A stretch of 64,000 bases of DNA from Ww85 sp963745765 (GTDB lineage: Bacteria > Desulfobacterota > Desulfobulbia > Desulfobulbales > Desulfocapsaceae), in the NCBI GenBank assembly GCA_963745765.1, contig CAVUYQ010000024.1, positions 145,922-209,921 of the forward strand, read 5' to 3'. The notes below the pieces were generated by a model. The model saw nothing but the letters and a program-made list of their open reading frames with translations, was not told the DNA's origin and did not search any database. Shown piece after piece: positions 1 to 8,845 of this stretch; position 1 is the stretch's first letter, and every line of letters begins with the position of its first letter. A program made the translations under genes and the position numbers.

Positions 1-878
1 TCACTTCAACAGGAGCGGAGGCAAATGAAGGCGCCGTGAAACTGGCCCGAAAATATGGCAAGCTCAAGAAACAAGGGGCCTCGGAAATAATAACGACCTG
101 GCATAGTTTTCACGGCAGGACACTGGCCATGATGGCTGCTACCGGCAAGGAGCAGTGGCAGAAGCTCTTCGAACCGACACCCGGCGGGTTCGTCAAGGCC
201 ACCTTCAACGACCTGGAATCGGTAAAAAAGGTCGTCGGATCCGGAACCTGTGCGATCATGATCGAACCGGTTCAGGGCGAGGGCGGTGTTTACAGTGCTA
301 CACCCGAATTTATTGAAGGACTCCGCGAACTGTGTGACCGGGAAAATATCCTGCTGATATTTGACGAAGTCCAGACCGGCATGGGTAGAACCGGAAAACT
401 CTTCTGTTATGAACACTATGGTATCGAACCTGACATCATGAGCCTTGGCAAAGGTATCGGTGGAGGATTCCCCCTTGCAGCCCTCCTTGCCAAGGAGGAA
501 TTGAACATTTTCGAAGCCGGTGATCAGGGCGGAACCTACACCGCTCAGCCGCTTGCCATGGCAGTCGGATATGCGGTATTGCAGGAACTGCTGGATAAAA
601 AGCTGGTGGAACACTGTCAGCGCATGGGAGCCTTGATAAAAGAGAAACTTGAGGCGCTCTCCAGCCATCATGAGATTCGCAATATACGGGGCAAGGGACT
701 TCTCCTTGCCTTTGATCTGGCAAGCACCCCGGCGGCGGAACTCGTCGGGCACTGCCTGCAGGATGGACTGATCCTCAATGCTCCGAAGCCGTCCAGCATC
801 CGACTGATTCCGCCTTTGATTGTCTCTGAAGAGGAAATCGACCGGTGCCTGACCATCCTGCTCAAGCATCTCGCCTGA
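1..878 (+). CDS. argD: acetylornithine aminotransferase, 5'-truncated
   Basis: Class III PLP-dependent aminotransferase acting in arginine biosynthesis (N-acetylglutamate semialdehyde to N-acetylornithine). The gene enters from outside the window; the reading frame starts at base 3 and gives about 291 residues, so roughly the first 100 are missing. Visible family motifs are GAEANEGAVKLARKYG at the left edge, FHGRTLAMMAATG, the aspartate motif FDEVQTGMGRTG, and SLGKGIGGGFPL, whose lysine should form the Schiff base with PLP. The C-terminus is complete and ends in TGA. A GTG at 36 is internal and not a start. The acetylornithine rather than the ornithine or GABA branch is inferred from overall similarity; a bifunctional succinyldiaminopimelate role is possible. 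Confidence 0.9.
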   Translation, partial: TSTGAEANEGAVKLARKYGKLKKQGASEIITTWHSFHGRTLAMMAATGKEQWQKLFEPTPGGFVKATFNDLESVKKVVGSGTCAIMIEPVQGEGGVYSATPEFIEGLRELCDRENILLIFDEVQTGMGRTGKLFCYEHYGIEPDIMSLGKGIGGGFPLAALLAKEELNIFEAGDQGGTYTAQPLAMAVGYAVLQELLDKKLVEHCQRMGALIKEKLEALSSHHEIRNIRGKGLLLAFDLASTPAAELVGHCLQDGLILNAPKPSSIRLIPPLIVSEEEIDRCLTILLKHLA

Positions 879-914
879 AAGCAGATGGGTCGGCAACAGG
901 CAGCAAGGCTGCCT

Positions 915-954
915 AGGAGCGTGTAGGAGAAAGCCCTTTTCCCTACACGTTCCT
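915..954 (+). terminator. hairpin after argD
   Basis: An inverted repeat of about 13 bp with one G-U pair (AGGAGCGTGTAGG against CCTACACGTTCCT) closes over a 14-base loop rich in A and T, 36 bases after the argD stop. No long T run follows, so it is a terminator candidate or RNA-stabilising hairpin rather than a clear intrinsic terminator. Confidence 0.5.
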
Positions 955-1040
955 TGATGAAAGAAAGTTGTTAAAACATGCTTTTCTAAAGAATAGCGAT
1001 TCCCATTTCTCATTGACAGATTGATAATCTGCGGCTAACT

Positions 1041-1205
1041 ATCTCTGTATCAGGATGTCGTATAGACATAAAAGGGAATCCCGTGAAAATCGGGAACGGG
1101 CCCGCCGCTGTAACCGGGGACGATCGTCGTAGAAGCCACTGATGTATATCGGGAAGGCACGGCGAAAGGATGATACGGAAGTCAGAAGACCTGTCCTGAT
1201 AGCGT
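1041..1205 (+). promoter_or_regulatory. cobalamin riboswitch
   Basis: The element shows the conserved cobalamin aptamer blocks in order: AAAGGGAATCCCGTGAAAAT, then GGGCCCGCCGCTGTAACCGG, GAAGCCACTG, GGGAAGGC, and a B12-box-like GGAAGTCAGAAGACCTG. The closing P1 helix is visible as TATCAGGA at 1048-1055 pairing with TCCTGATA at 1194-1201. It binds adenosylcobalamin or a related corrinoid and represses downstream expression. It is followed by an intrinsic terminator and then a short ORF, which fits transcriptional control. Confidence 0.95.
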
Positions 1206-1256
1206 CGAATATATCCCCGTGGACTTGGGATTATCGGTCTGATTCTGTGGTGACAG

Positions 1257-1293
1257 GGCCCCCGGATCATTAACCTGGTCTGGGGGCCTTTTT
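1257..1293 (+). terminator. intrinsic terminator of the cobalamin riboswitch
   Basis: GGCCCCC at 1257-1263 pairs with GGGGGCC at 1282-1288, extended by three more pairs, and is followed directly by TTTTT. It lies 50 bases after the aptamer and 43 bases before the short ORF, the expected place for the expression-platform terminator. Confidence 0.85.
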
Positions 1294-1335
1294 ATAGTAA
1301 TGCCCCCGACCTCTCTTCATTTCGAGGAGGGAAGC

Positions 1336-1497
1336 ATGAGCCAGAATGAACTTGTTTTTGCGAAAAAGTGTGTTCTTGCAACAAGGGACTGGGACACTTT
1401 TCAGGCGATTCTGAGAAAGTGCCTGAAACAGCCGGCAACACATCCGGTGCGGGAAAAAGATTCATTAAACCACGCCCCGCAGACAGACTCCATCTAA
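1336..1497 (+). CDS. 53-residue unknown protein under B12 riboswitch control
   Basis: The ORF begins MSQNELVFAKKCVLATRDWD, with a strong ribosome-binding site (GAGGAGGG) 4 bases before the ATG. It is the only reading frame between the riboswitch terminator and the 34-bp palindrome, so it is the obvious regulated product. It has one or two short amphipathic helices, two cysteines, a basic middle (LRKCLKQ) and no membrane segment or signal peptide. I do not recognise a family. It could be a small cobalamin-repressed protein, a leader peptide, or the 5' remnant of a deleted B12-transport or corrinoid-independent enzyme gene. An upstream in-frame start at 1300 lacks a ribosome-binding site and overlaps the terminator. 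Confidence 0.6.
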   Translation: MSQNELVFAKKCVLATRDWDTFQAILRKCLKQPATHPVREKDSLNHAPQTDSI

Positions 1498-1504
1498 CCT
1501 GGCA

Positions 1505-1538
1505 CCCTGACTGTCCGGGAATTCCCGGACAGTCAGGG
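1505..1538 (+). repeat. 34-bp perfect palindrome
   Basis: The 17-base arm CCCTGACTGTCCGGGAA is followed immediately by its exact reverse complement. It begins 8 bases after the short ORF's stop. As RNA it would form a very stable hairpin. There is no T tract, so it may act as a Rho-independent-like barrier, an mRNA 3' stabiliser or a protein-binding site. The rest of the stretch to 1813 shows nothing I can assign. Confidence 0.85.
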
Positions 1539-1813
1539 CATGCTTAGGCTGCCCCCGCCTGCCTAACCTGAAAATTTCATGAACATTTTCCAGAAACGCT
1601 CCTGTCTCAAGTCGTGAAATATCCAGGCTAAGGGCATTAACGGTCATAATGTCTTGTCCCCAGAGGTCTGGTGCTGTCTGTCCATAAGGCCGGCAGCAAA
1701 TGTGATCACCAGGACTTGATTGTTTAAGTCGTAACAGATTATACTCAAATCCTTGTTAGAGCATTTCCGAAAATCGGGAGCTTTACCGATACTGTTATCA
1801 CGGAGCAATCTTC

Positions 1814-2762
1814 ATGAAGTTTCTTATATACGGTGCCGGAGCCCAAGGGCAGGCTCTCGGCTGTATGCTGGCAGCAGACGGGCATAGTGTTGATCTTGTG
1901 CTGAGACAACGATTCCTGTCCCAGATCAGGAGTCAGGGGTTGCGTGTTACAGGGATATTTGGAGATTTTCAGGCAGATGGTGATGTATTCGGGCTTATGA
2001 CCGGGGTCTCCGGTAATGATGCAGGCAGTTATGATTACATACTGATCACGACCAAATCCTATGATACCGCGACTGCCCTTGCTGATATAGCCACCCTTAA
2101 AAATTGCAGATGTCCGGTTGTTTCCATGCAAAACGGCTGCGGTAACGTCGAGCAATTCGTCCGTCAGTTTGGCGCCGAACGCAGTCTCGGGGCCAGAATC
2201 ATCACCGGATTTGAAATAGAGACACCGGCCTCATGTACGAATAACCGTCTCTGCCGATGCCATTCATGTTGGTGGCAGTCGGGCTGGAGACATTCCTGAA
2301 ACGGCAGAGAAACTTGCCTCTGCCATCGACCGGGCCGGCCTCCCCTGTGTTGCTGTTATGGATATTCACCAGTCGCTTTTTGCCAAGTTGCTCTATAATT
2401 GCGCCCTCAATCCACTTGGTGCAATTCTGGGTGTCAACTACGGTAAATTATCTGAACATGCTGAAACCAGGGAAATAATGAATAACGTCATCGATGAAAC
2501 CTTTCAGGTTATTCGAGCAATCGGCGGAACACTGCCATGGAACAACGCCACTCAGTTTAAAAAGCTCTTCTATGAAGAGCTGATCCCCGCTACCTATGAT
2601 CATCGCCCCTCGATGCTGCAGGATCTTGAAAACAATAAGCCGACAGAAGTTGAAGCACTGGTCGGATATGTTTCCTCGACCGGTCGGGAACATGGTGTGG
2701 CAACACCATGCTGCAGCCAGCTGGCTTCGCTGGTCAGGTACCGGCAACAGTATCACAACTAA
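1814..2762 (+). CDS. panE: 2-dehydropantoate 2-reductase, frameshifted as read
   Basis: Ketopantoate reductase of the ApbA/PanE family, reducing 2-dehydropantoate to pantoate with NADPH in coenzyme A synthesis. The N-terminal Rossmann motif is YGAGAQGQALGCMLAADGH. The C-terminal domain carries KLLYNCALNPLGAILG, in which the lysine and asparagine match the family's catalytic positions. The frame changes near 2228-2236: before it reads GFEIETPAS, after it VRITVSADAIHVGG, which are contiguous in normal family members. One extra base there (for example in CCGGCC) explains it. Corrected length is about 315 residues, normal for the family. A single-base sequencing error is more likely than a true pseudogene because both halves are fully conserved. 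Confidence 0.85.
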
Positions 2763-2840
2763 TTGATAGCAATCCGGTCTGATGCCAGCCAGCTACCTGA
2801 TCCCTGGACAAATGTTTCCTTCGGCCCGATAAAGTAAGAT

Positions 2841-3833
2841 ATGATCACAAAAAAACAGATCTTCGGCAACGAGCTGATAAAAGAGATTATTGCCATCCGC
2901 CTCGATACCCTCTGGCAGATGCTTGAACAAATGCAGAGGGGAGGCCTGCCCGGAGTGACTGAAGAAGGAGCTACCGGCAGGCATGACAATAAGGGAGCCA
3001 TCTTCATCCCCGGCGGGCTGATCTATCAGGATGTCGATGAACAATTCATCCGCTATGAACAGTACGGCAGTATTCCGGCAAAGAGATTTCGGGCAGAAAT
3101 AAGAAAGGCCATGCGCAACGACAACGCAACCCTTCTCTATCCTGACGGCATGGCTCCAGCCATAAACCTCGACGGCGGCTTTTTCTCCAAGGCGGCCCGC
3201 AGAATTTTGACCTACAAAAAAGCCGCCTATCGACGCTCAAAAAAAATCACCAACGCGGCCCTGGTTGAAATAACCTCTGATGACATTATAAAAAGCCACT
3301 GTCCTGTTTACATGAAACCGCCCTATGGCGCCCGTACCCGGATAAGTACCTGCGTCTCCGTCGGCCTGCTTGAGCCGCAGATGTTTTTTGCCTTTAACAA
3401 GAGTGAATTGAATTTTTCACAGAAACAGGCCCAGCGTTTCGTACATGATCTGGACCAGGCCCGCGATCATACACTGTCTTCCGACAATACCATTCTCTAT
3501 CCACCCTATATTGTAGTCTGTCACGACACGCGTTATAAAAAGAACAGTTTTACCGGACTGACCAGGATTCTTGGTATTGGGAAATTTGGAGAATTTGCCA
3601 CCTTTTCCTTTGAATCTCTGACCAGGCAGCTTAGCCAGGAATTAAAAAGGCAGCACCAGACGTTCAAGCCTGAGGATGTGTTCGCCACGACCGGTGAGAT
3701 ACCCATACTGGGGGTAATGCGCATTTACGAGCATACCAATCCCGGCAAGCGCTTATTGAAATATCAGCTCCATATAATATCACCGCTGGACGACGCCGGA
3801 ATTGGCCCCGAAAGGTTGAAAAAGCAGGATTGA
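2841..3833 (+). CDS. unknown protein, 330 residues
   Basis: A full-length, well-formed ORF of 330 residues with a basic N-terminus (MITKKQIFGNELIKEII). No signal peptide or membrane segment is evident. Segments that look structured and conserved are GAIFIPGGLIYQD (about 52-64), YMKPPYGARTRISTCVSVGL (about 157-176), ILYPPYIVVCHD and GIGKFGEFATFSFESL. It has an acidic C-terminus. I do not recognise the family and give no function. It stands alone, convergent with the DsbA-family gene, with a MITE-like element between the two. Confidence 0.7.
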   Translation: MITKKQIFGNELIKEIIAIRLDTLWQMLEQMQRGGLPGVTEEGATGRHDNKGAIFIPGGLIYQDVDEQFIRYEQYGSIPAKRFRAEIRKAMRNDNATLLYPDGMAPAINLDGGFFSKAARRILTYKKAAYRRSKKITNAALVEITSDDIIKSHCPVYMKPPYGARTRISTCVSVGLLEPQMFFAFNKSELNFSQKQAQRFVHDLDQARDHTLSSDNTILYPPYIVVCHDTRYKKNSFTGLTRILGIGKFGEFATFSFESLTRQLSQELKRQHQTFKPEDVFATTGEIPILGVMRIYEHTNPGKRLLKYQLHIISPLDDAGIGPERLKKQD

Positions 3834-3860
3834 ATCCCCTGTTTGCGCCATGTCACTTAT

Positions 3861-4021
3861 GATGGCGTCGTAAAAACTTCGATCTACTGCGTCGTGGAAC
3901 TTTTTCCGGCACTCGGCATACTACCTGTATGCCTTCGCACCTGAAAAACTACCACTCCTTGTTTATCTGTGTTTTTTCTTAGCCATCTTTTGGAGTGCAA
4001 TAGACTTTTTACGAGTATGTC
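3861..4021 (+). mobile_element. MITE-like element, copy A
   Basis: A 161-bp non-coding element also present at 11324-11485 (reverse) and 50747-50906. It starts GATGGCGTCGTAAAAA and ends TTTTTACGAGTATGTC. Both ends, read inward, have the form GA-(5 variable)-TCGTAAAAA, an imperfect terminal inverted repeat. It is flanked by the direct repeat ACTTAT at 3855-3860 and 4022-4027, a probable target-site duplication. The internal hairpin arm TTTTTCCGGCACTCGGCATA has a decayed partner in this copy. No transposase is encoded, so it would move in trans. Confidence 0.85.
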
Positions 4022-4074
4022 ACTTATGGCCACCTTATGTAAGAGCCGGACACCGGGTGCGGACTTACACCAAG

Positions 4075-4695
4075 CTACCTCGCTTCCGCTCCATACCGTT
4101 CGACCAATTCTGCGAGAACCTCATATTGCTGGGCGCCAACCAGCTTATGCCGGCCCATGATAAAGGAAGGAACCGCACTGACACCTCGCAATCTTGATTC
4201 CTCCCAGTCCCGATCAACCGCCTGACGATAACTCCTTTCCGCCAGTACCCTCTCGGCTTCATCTTCCGGAAGTCCCGACTCCCGGACAAGACCGAGCAGG
4301 ACCGAATGCTTCGCCAGGTTCAGACCATCAACGAAATAGGCCCTAAAGGCCGCAAGATGGAATAGTGTTCCAGCACCCTTATCCTCGGCCCAGAGTCCAA
4401 GCTCCTGAGCCATTCTGCTGTTATAGGTTTTTTCCCGCGGCCCAAATGGCAGACCGAGGCTTTCCGCCGTCTGCCGGAGGTGCTCGATCATTGAACGGAT
4501 TTTTTCCGGACTTGCGCTGAAGAGCTCTTCAAGAAGCCGGCCTTCTTCCGGCGTCTCGGGGTGCAGGGGGAATGCCCGCCAGCGAACAGTAATATCATAG
4601 TTTTCTTTCAGTTTTTCAATACGCCCGGTAATGAAGTAACACCACGGTCAGATGTAATCCGAGAATATTTCCAGCTCTGTGCTTTGTGCCATCAT
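4075..4695 (-). CDS. DsbA-family (FrnE-like) thiol oxidoreductase, selenoprotein
   Basis: Thioredoxin-fold protein of the DsbA/FrnE group, about 206 residues, with no signal peptide, so probably cytoplasmic. The frame from the ATG at 4692-4695 (AGGAG just upstream) reads ELEIFSDYI, then TGA at 4648-4650, then PWCYFITGRIEKL. The family has CPWC at this place, so the TGA most likely encodes selenocysteine, giving a UPWC active site. The frame is open on both sides of the TGA for the full family length, and the C-terminal VSAVPSFIMG with its cis-proline is present. A SECIS-like hairpin follows the TGA. Without recoding, only the C-terminal part from 4491 would be called. A nonsense mutation exactly at the active-site cysteine is the less likely alternative. 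Confidence 0.85.
4617..4633 (-). promoter_or_regulatory. SECIS-like hairpin of the DsbA-family gene
   Basis: Bases +15 to +31 after the TGA fold as a short stem (CA.UAC against GUA.UG, one mismatch) with the 5-base loop CGGGC. The distance and the G-rich small loop fit the bacterial SECIS pattern recognised by SelB. The stem is weaker than in the hydrogenase operon copies. Confidence 0.55.
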
Positions 4696-4891
4696 GTCTC
4701 CTTTTGCAGTAATACGTCACCTGAAGTTGCTGTCAGCTGACCGCTGAATCGGCAGGATTGGTTCCTCATTCTACGACAATAATTACATCTCTCAATACAA
4801 TCAAGACATCTGCAACCGTGCCGAAAACACAAGGATGTATTGCGGATAACTGCCTCGATCTCGAACGAAAAATCTGATTATTCAAGGTTCT

Positions 4892-7707
4892 CTACAGTGT
4901 CAGGATGTTTGATTTTTCTATATCTATATCAATAGATTGTATAAATTCCTGGTTTTGCAGATAGGTCAAAAATGTACGGTAGGACAATGGCTTGGCATGG
5001 AGGAAGCCCTGAAGCATGTCACACCCCTCTCTAATCAGGAAATCATTATGCTGAATCGTCTCAACCCCTTCTGCAATAACCGTCAGGGATAAAGCCTTAC
5101 CCATGGCAATCGCCGCACGGATGATTGCTGCATCCCGGACATCACCCTCTATGCCTCGTATCAGGCTGCTGTCAAGCTTAATGGTGTCAAGGGGCAGATT
5201 CTTCAGGGAATTGAGAGAAGAGTAACCGGTCCCAAAATCATCGAGTTCAATATGTAATCCCATTTCCCGCAGCTTCGTGAGATTTTCGTGTCCACGCTCC
5301 ATATCATGAAGCAGGCAGGTCTCAGTTAGTTCAAATTTCAACCGTTGTGTTTCCACCCCGGTACGGCTCAGAATATTCGCCACCTTCTTCAGAAAATCAT
5401 CCTCAGCAAATTGCCGTGCACTGATGTTAACGGCAACGGCAAAAATATCCGGCAGATTATAAAAACCAAAATTCAGGGTATGCCGGCAAACCGTCTTGAG
5501 AACCCAATCACCGATCGGAATAATCAGACCTGTATCCTCGGCAATCGGGATAAATTCAGCTGGCGAGATAAGCGGCCCGTCAGGTGGCTGCCAGCGTATA
5601 AGCGCCTCTGCACCACACATTGTTCCGGTAATACCCACCTGAGGCTGGTAGAACATGGAGAACTCACCGTTGTCCAGTGCACGTTGCATATCGTGCGCCA
5701 TAGCCGTGCGGGAGTTAATAATCGCCTGCCGCTGTTCGGTAAAAAAACACACGCGGTTTCGGCCAAGGTCCTTTGCTTCAAACATCGCCACATCAGCTCG
5801 TTTCAACAATTCTCCGATACTTCTGCCATCACCCTGAAAAAGTGCCACTCCGACACTGGCACTTGTATGATGAACATGTTGACCATCGGAGAGCTGATAG
5901 GTCTGGTTCAGTGCTATACGAATCTTCTCGGCGACCATCATCGCCTGTCGGCTCGCAGATTTGATGCTGCTGCCGAGTGTTTCCACGATGACAACGAACT
6001 CATCACCCCCGAGGCGGGCAATCGTATCGGTATCCCTTACGCATTTCTTGAGCCGAAGCGCGACCTCTATCAAAAGAGCATCCCCGACATTATGTCCTTT
6101 GGTATCATTCAGGGTCTTGAAATTATCCAGATCAAGCATCAGCACCGCGCCGAAATTCCGGTTCCTGCGTGAGGTCGCTATTGCGTGTTTCAACCGAACC
6201 TCCAGCAGCCGCCGGTTTGCCAGTCCGGTCAGAGGATCAAACAAGGCCAGCCGCTTGACTCTGTCATCCGAGAGCTTACGCTCAGTTATATCAAGGAGAT
6301 AGCCAAACCAGTGTGTACCGCCACCAAACAGTCTCTGGGGCGTCGCGTGACCCTCGAGCCATATTTCACCCTTCTGTGGGTGTCTTACCCGAAACTGGTC
6401 CCTCCAGACCCGCAGTTTCTCTGCAGATTCAAAGATCGTTATGTTGACACGCCCGAGGTCTTCAGAATTTAAAAGGCTTAAAACATTGCGCGGATCGAGC
6501 CTCATTTCATCGGCCGTAATACCGACCGTATCGAGCACTCCTTCACTGGCATAGGGAAATGACAGATACCCTTCCGGATCAATCTGAAATTCGTACAAGA
6601 AGCCGGGAATATTTTCAGACAGTTTCTCAAGACGGTTTGAAAGCTCTTTGCGATCGGTGACATCCTGAATAGTTCCAGCCAGCATATCAATTTCACCGGA
6701 GCTGTTCTTTATACCGGTAACTCGCTGGTAAACCTGTCTGGTGCTGCCATCCGGACGAATAATCCGATATTCCAGACTTGCATATTTATTCTTGTTTTTC
6801 CTGACGCTCTGCAGGGAGGCAACTACTGCCCTCCGGTCCTCAGGATGGATAAGCTTTCGGGAGCTTTCCACGGTAACGATCAAAATCTTCCGGGCTGACA
6901 CCGCATATCTCGTAGAGTGTATCGGACCAGCTCATTTGGCCTTCTTTCACCTGCAGCAGCCAGTCACCCACCGAGGCGAGCTGCTGGGCATTCAGCAGTC
7001 GTTTTCGGCTGGCAGTGAGATCATCCATGGAGGATTCAAACAAGTTCGATAGTCTTTTGGACGGATCGTTCCATGGGATAAAAAATAAAGCCGATTACCA
7101 GCAACAGGACGGAAATGGCAGCCAGCCAGAGCAGCAGTTCGAACTTTTCAATGCGCAGGATGGCCTCATTCCCTATGGTCTGAAATTCGGCAGCGACAGC
7201 ATCAAGAGTCGACTCCAATACACGCGGACCGTTGAGTGCAAGAAAAGGATACGTCGCCGTCCCTCCGGCAAACGACCCCATTTCGCTTTGATAGATTGTA
7301 TCAGCCTGTTCGAGAAACTGCCGCACAGCTCGATCAAGCCCTACAGAAGGGGCCTCGTATAGTTCTCTGAGATGGTCGTTTTTTATCGGCAGGACCCCTT
7401 TTTCCGGATCGCCGAATCGGAGAAAGTGATACGCAGACTGCATGGTTTTGATAGATCGGCCAACTTGCTCCTGGGCCGTCAGGAATTCGCTCTTGTCTGA
7501 GGTTGTGACCATCACCCGGCAGAAATAGGCAATACGATTGGCAAGGCCGGGCTGATGTGCGGCGAGACTGACAAGGTTGGAGAACTGGCGTTGTTCTGAG
7601 ACAACTTTCCGAATAGTGAAAAAAGAAGCGGTGAGCGCAAGGGCAATGACACTTAAACCAATGATATATCGAACCCTTACACTCCTTGATGCTTTTCGAT
7701 TCACCAT
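4892..7707 (-). CDS. membrane PAS-GGDEF-EAL cyclic-di-GMP protein, two frameshifts as read
   Basis: Cyclic-di-GMP turnover protein of about 937 residues when two one-base insertions are corrected (at 7045-7046 in GAAC and at 6855-6857 in AAAGC). Order: transmembrane helix at about 13-31, extracytoplasmic sensor to about 188, second helix at about 190-212, a first PAS/PAC (QLASVGDWLL, then GTIQDVTDRKEL), a second PAS/PAC (ENIPGFLYEF to LDITERKLSD), GGDEF (LTGLANRR, intact RLGGDEF) and EAL (intact EALIRW, with FELTE, DDFGTGYSSL and VIAEGVET). Both catalytic motifs are intact, so it could make or degrade c-di-GMP. The sensed signal is unknown. It is a single gene with an RNA-polymerase-sized gap upstream; the nearest effector candidate is the PilZ protein at 40.4 kb. 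Frameshifts are probably sequence errors. Confidence 0.85.
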
Positions 7708-8036
7708 CGTTGTCTGATCCAGGAAGAGCTTGATTTCGATCTTTGCATGAGTGCATGTATCTGTCGCCGTCAGTTCACATACTGCACCGCCTTGTTATTA
7801 TAGCACATACATCTTCGGAATTAAACAGTTTCTGGGGATTTCGGCCTAAATAGTCTCACAAAGTAGCCAATTTGTCAGAAAACGGGAATCTTCAGCCAGG
7901 GAAACAGAAAGAATGTGACGTTCCTGGAACCATTCCAGGCAGAGATCATCGCACCATTACCGGGAAACCCGCTCCGCTATATCTCACTCGGGTTCCTTGA
8001 ATTATCAAATTATTCATCCGAGATCAAGTATGACAC

Positions 8037-8073
8037 AGAGATCGGGTGAAAAGACAATTATTCAGGGTGCCCA
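8037..8073 (+). repeat. 37-bp dispersed repeat, copy 1
   Basis: Starts AGAGATCGGGTGAAAAGACA and matches 39561-39597 (reverse strand) at 33 of 37 bases by my alignment, and 22233-22269 at about 27 of 37. It lies 4 bases beyond the stop of the small gene at 8078. The rest of 7708-8036 shows no gene or recognisable site. Confidence 0.55.
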
Positions 8074-8077
8074 TTAT

Positions 8078-8409
8078 TTACATATCACCGGAGGGCTGCT
8101 TCAGCACTTCCTCTCTAATCTCGTCCCAGACGGCGGCCACTCCTTCCACCAAGCCTTCTGCGTAGTTATCGGAACTGAAGGCACGCCATGTTTCCGGGCG
8201 AGTTCGCTAACCGATCCGTCAATAGCCTGCCAGAGATCGGGATCCAGCTGCAAGACCGTTTTATGCAATGAATCGAAACTGACCGGTACTGTCTTTCGCA
8301 CCAGGTGCATGTCACTCAGGGCAACAAAGGGCTCATAGTCTATCAGCTCTCTGGAGATGAAGTGTTTTGCATCGTTCCTTCCTAATTCTCTCCCTTTATC
8401 AGGTGCCAT
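8078..8409 (-). CDS. small unknown protein, frameshifted as read
   Basis: A gene of about 110 residues starting MAPDKGRELGRNDAKHF, with GGGGAGGAC just before the ATG. The first frame is protein-like to SVSELA, then the coding signal moves to another frame that reads PETWRAFSSDNYAEGLVEG and ends KQPSGDM before TAA at 8078. One missing C in the GGG run at 8196-8198 (plus strand) restores a continuous protein. No family is recognised; the composition suggests a small soluble helical protein. Confidence 0.55.
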
Positions 8410-8845
8410 GTGTCCTCCCCGGAAAATTGATCTGATCATTCATAAACCTAACCGTAACAGCTCAAATACCTGATCGTCAACCTGAATACAAACATATTTG
8501 CCGCTCCTTCTCCGGCACAGCTGAACACAGAGAATCAAGGATCGACCACACTTTGTTGACAGGCTTTCTCGAGAAAGAATGGCTGGAGCTCCTCAGCATA
8601 CGACTTGCCGGGCGGTCATTTGTTTTCCTGTTTTTACTTGCCGGTATGAATTCCTGTCGGAGTAAAACATCCCAGAGTATTTCCATCCCGCGTGATCAGC
8701 TTGTAACATCCTATGACAGGCTATGATCGAAATCGTTATTCAAAGACTGTTGCCCAGGTACACAATTAAAGTTATCGGTCACCAGCAGGACCGGAGATCC
8801 CCTTTATCGACTTAAAAGTAACCGTGACCCGCCCGGTCCCTCTCT
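8410..8845 (+). other. intergenic stretch, nothing recognised
   Basis: Between the small unknown gene and the 3' end of the HerA-like gene. Short open frames on either strand lack ribosome-binding sites and protein-like composition. No repeat, hairpin with T tract or RNA gene was recognised. Confidence 0.5.

Noticed and set aside
3861..4021. Insertion sequence or gene in the MITE region
   Set aside because: The open frames across the element differ between copies and contain no transposase motif; ends and target duplications define a non-coding element.
4648..4650. TGA inside the DsbA-family gene as a nonsense mutation
   Set aside because: It is in frame, is flanked by full-length family sequence, and falls exactly at the first Cys of CPWC with a hairpin after it; selenocysteine explains all of this.
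8477..8686. Minus-strand frame in the spacer before the HerA-like gene
   Set aside because: Basic, low-complexity translation without a start signal; treated as non-coding.
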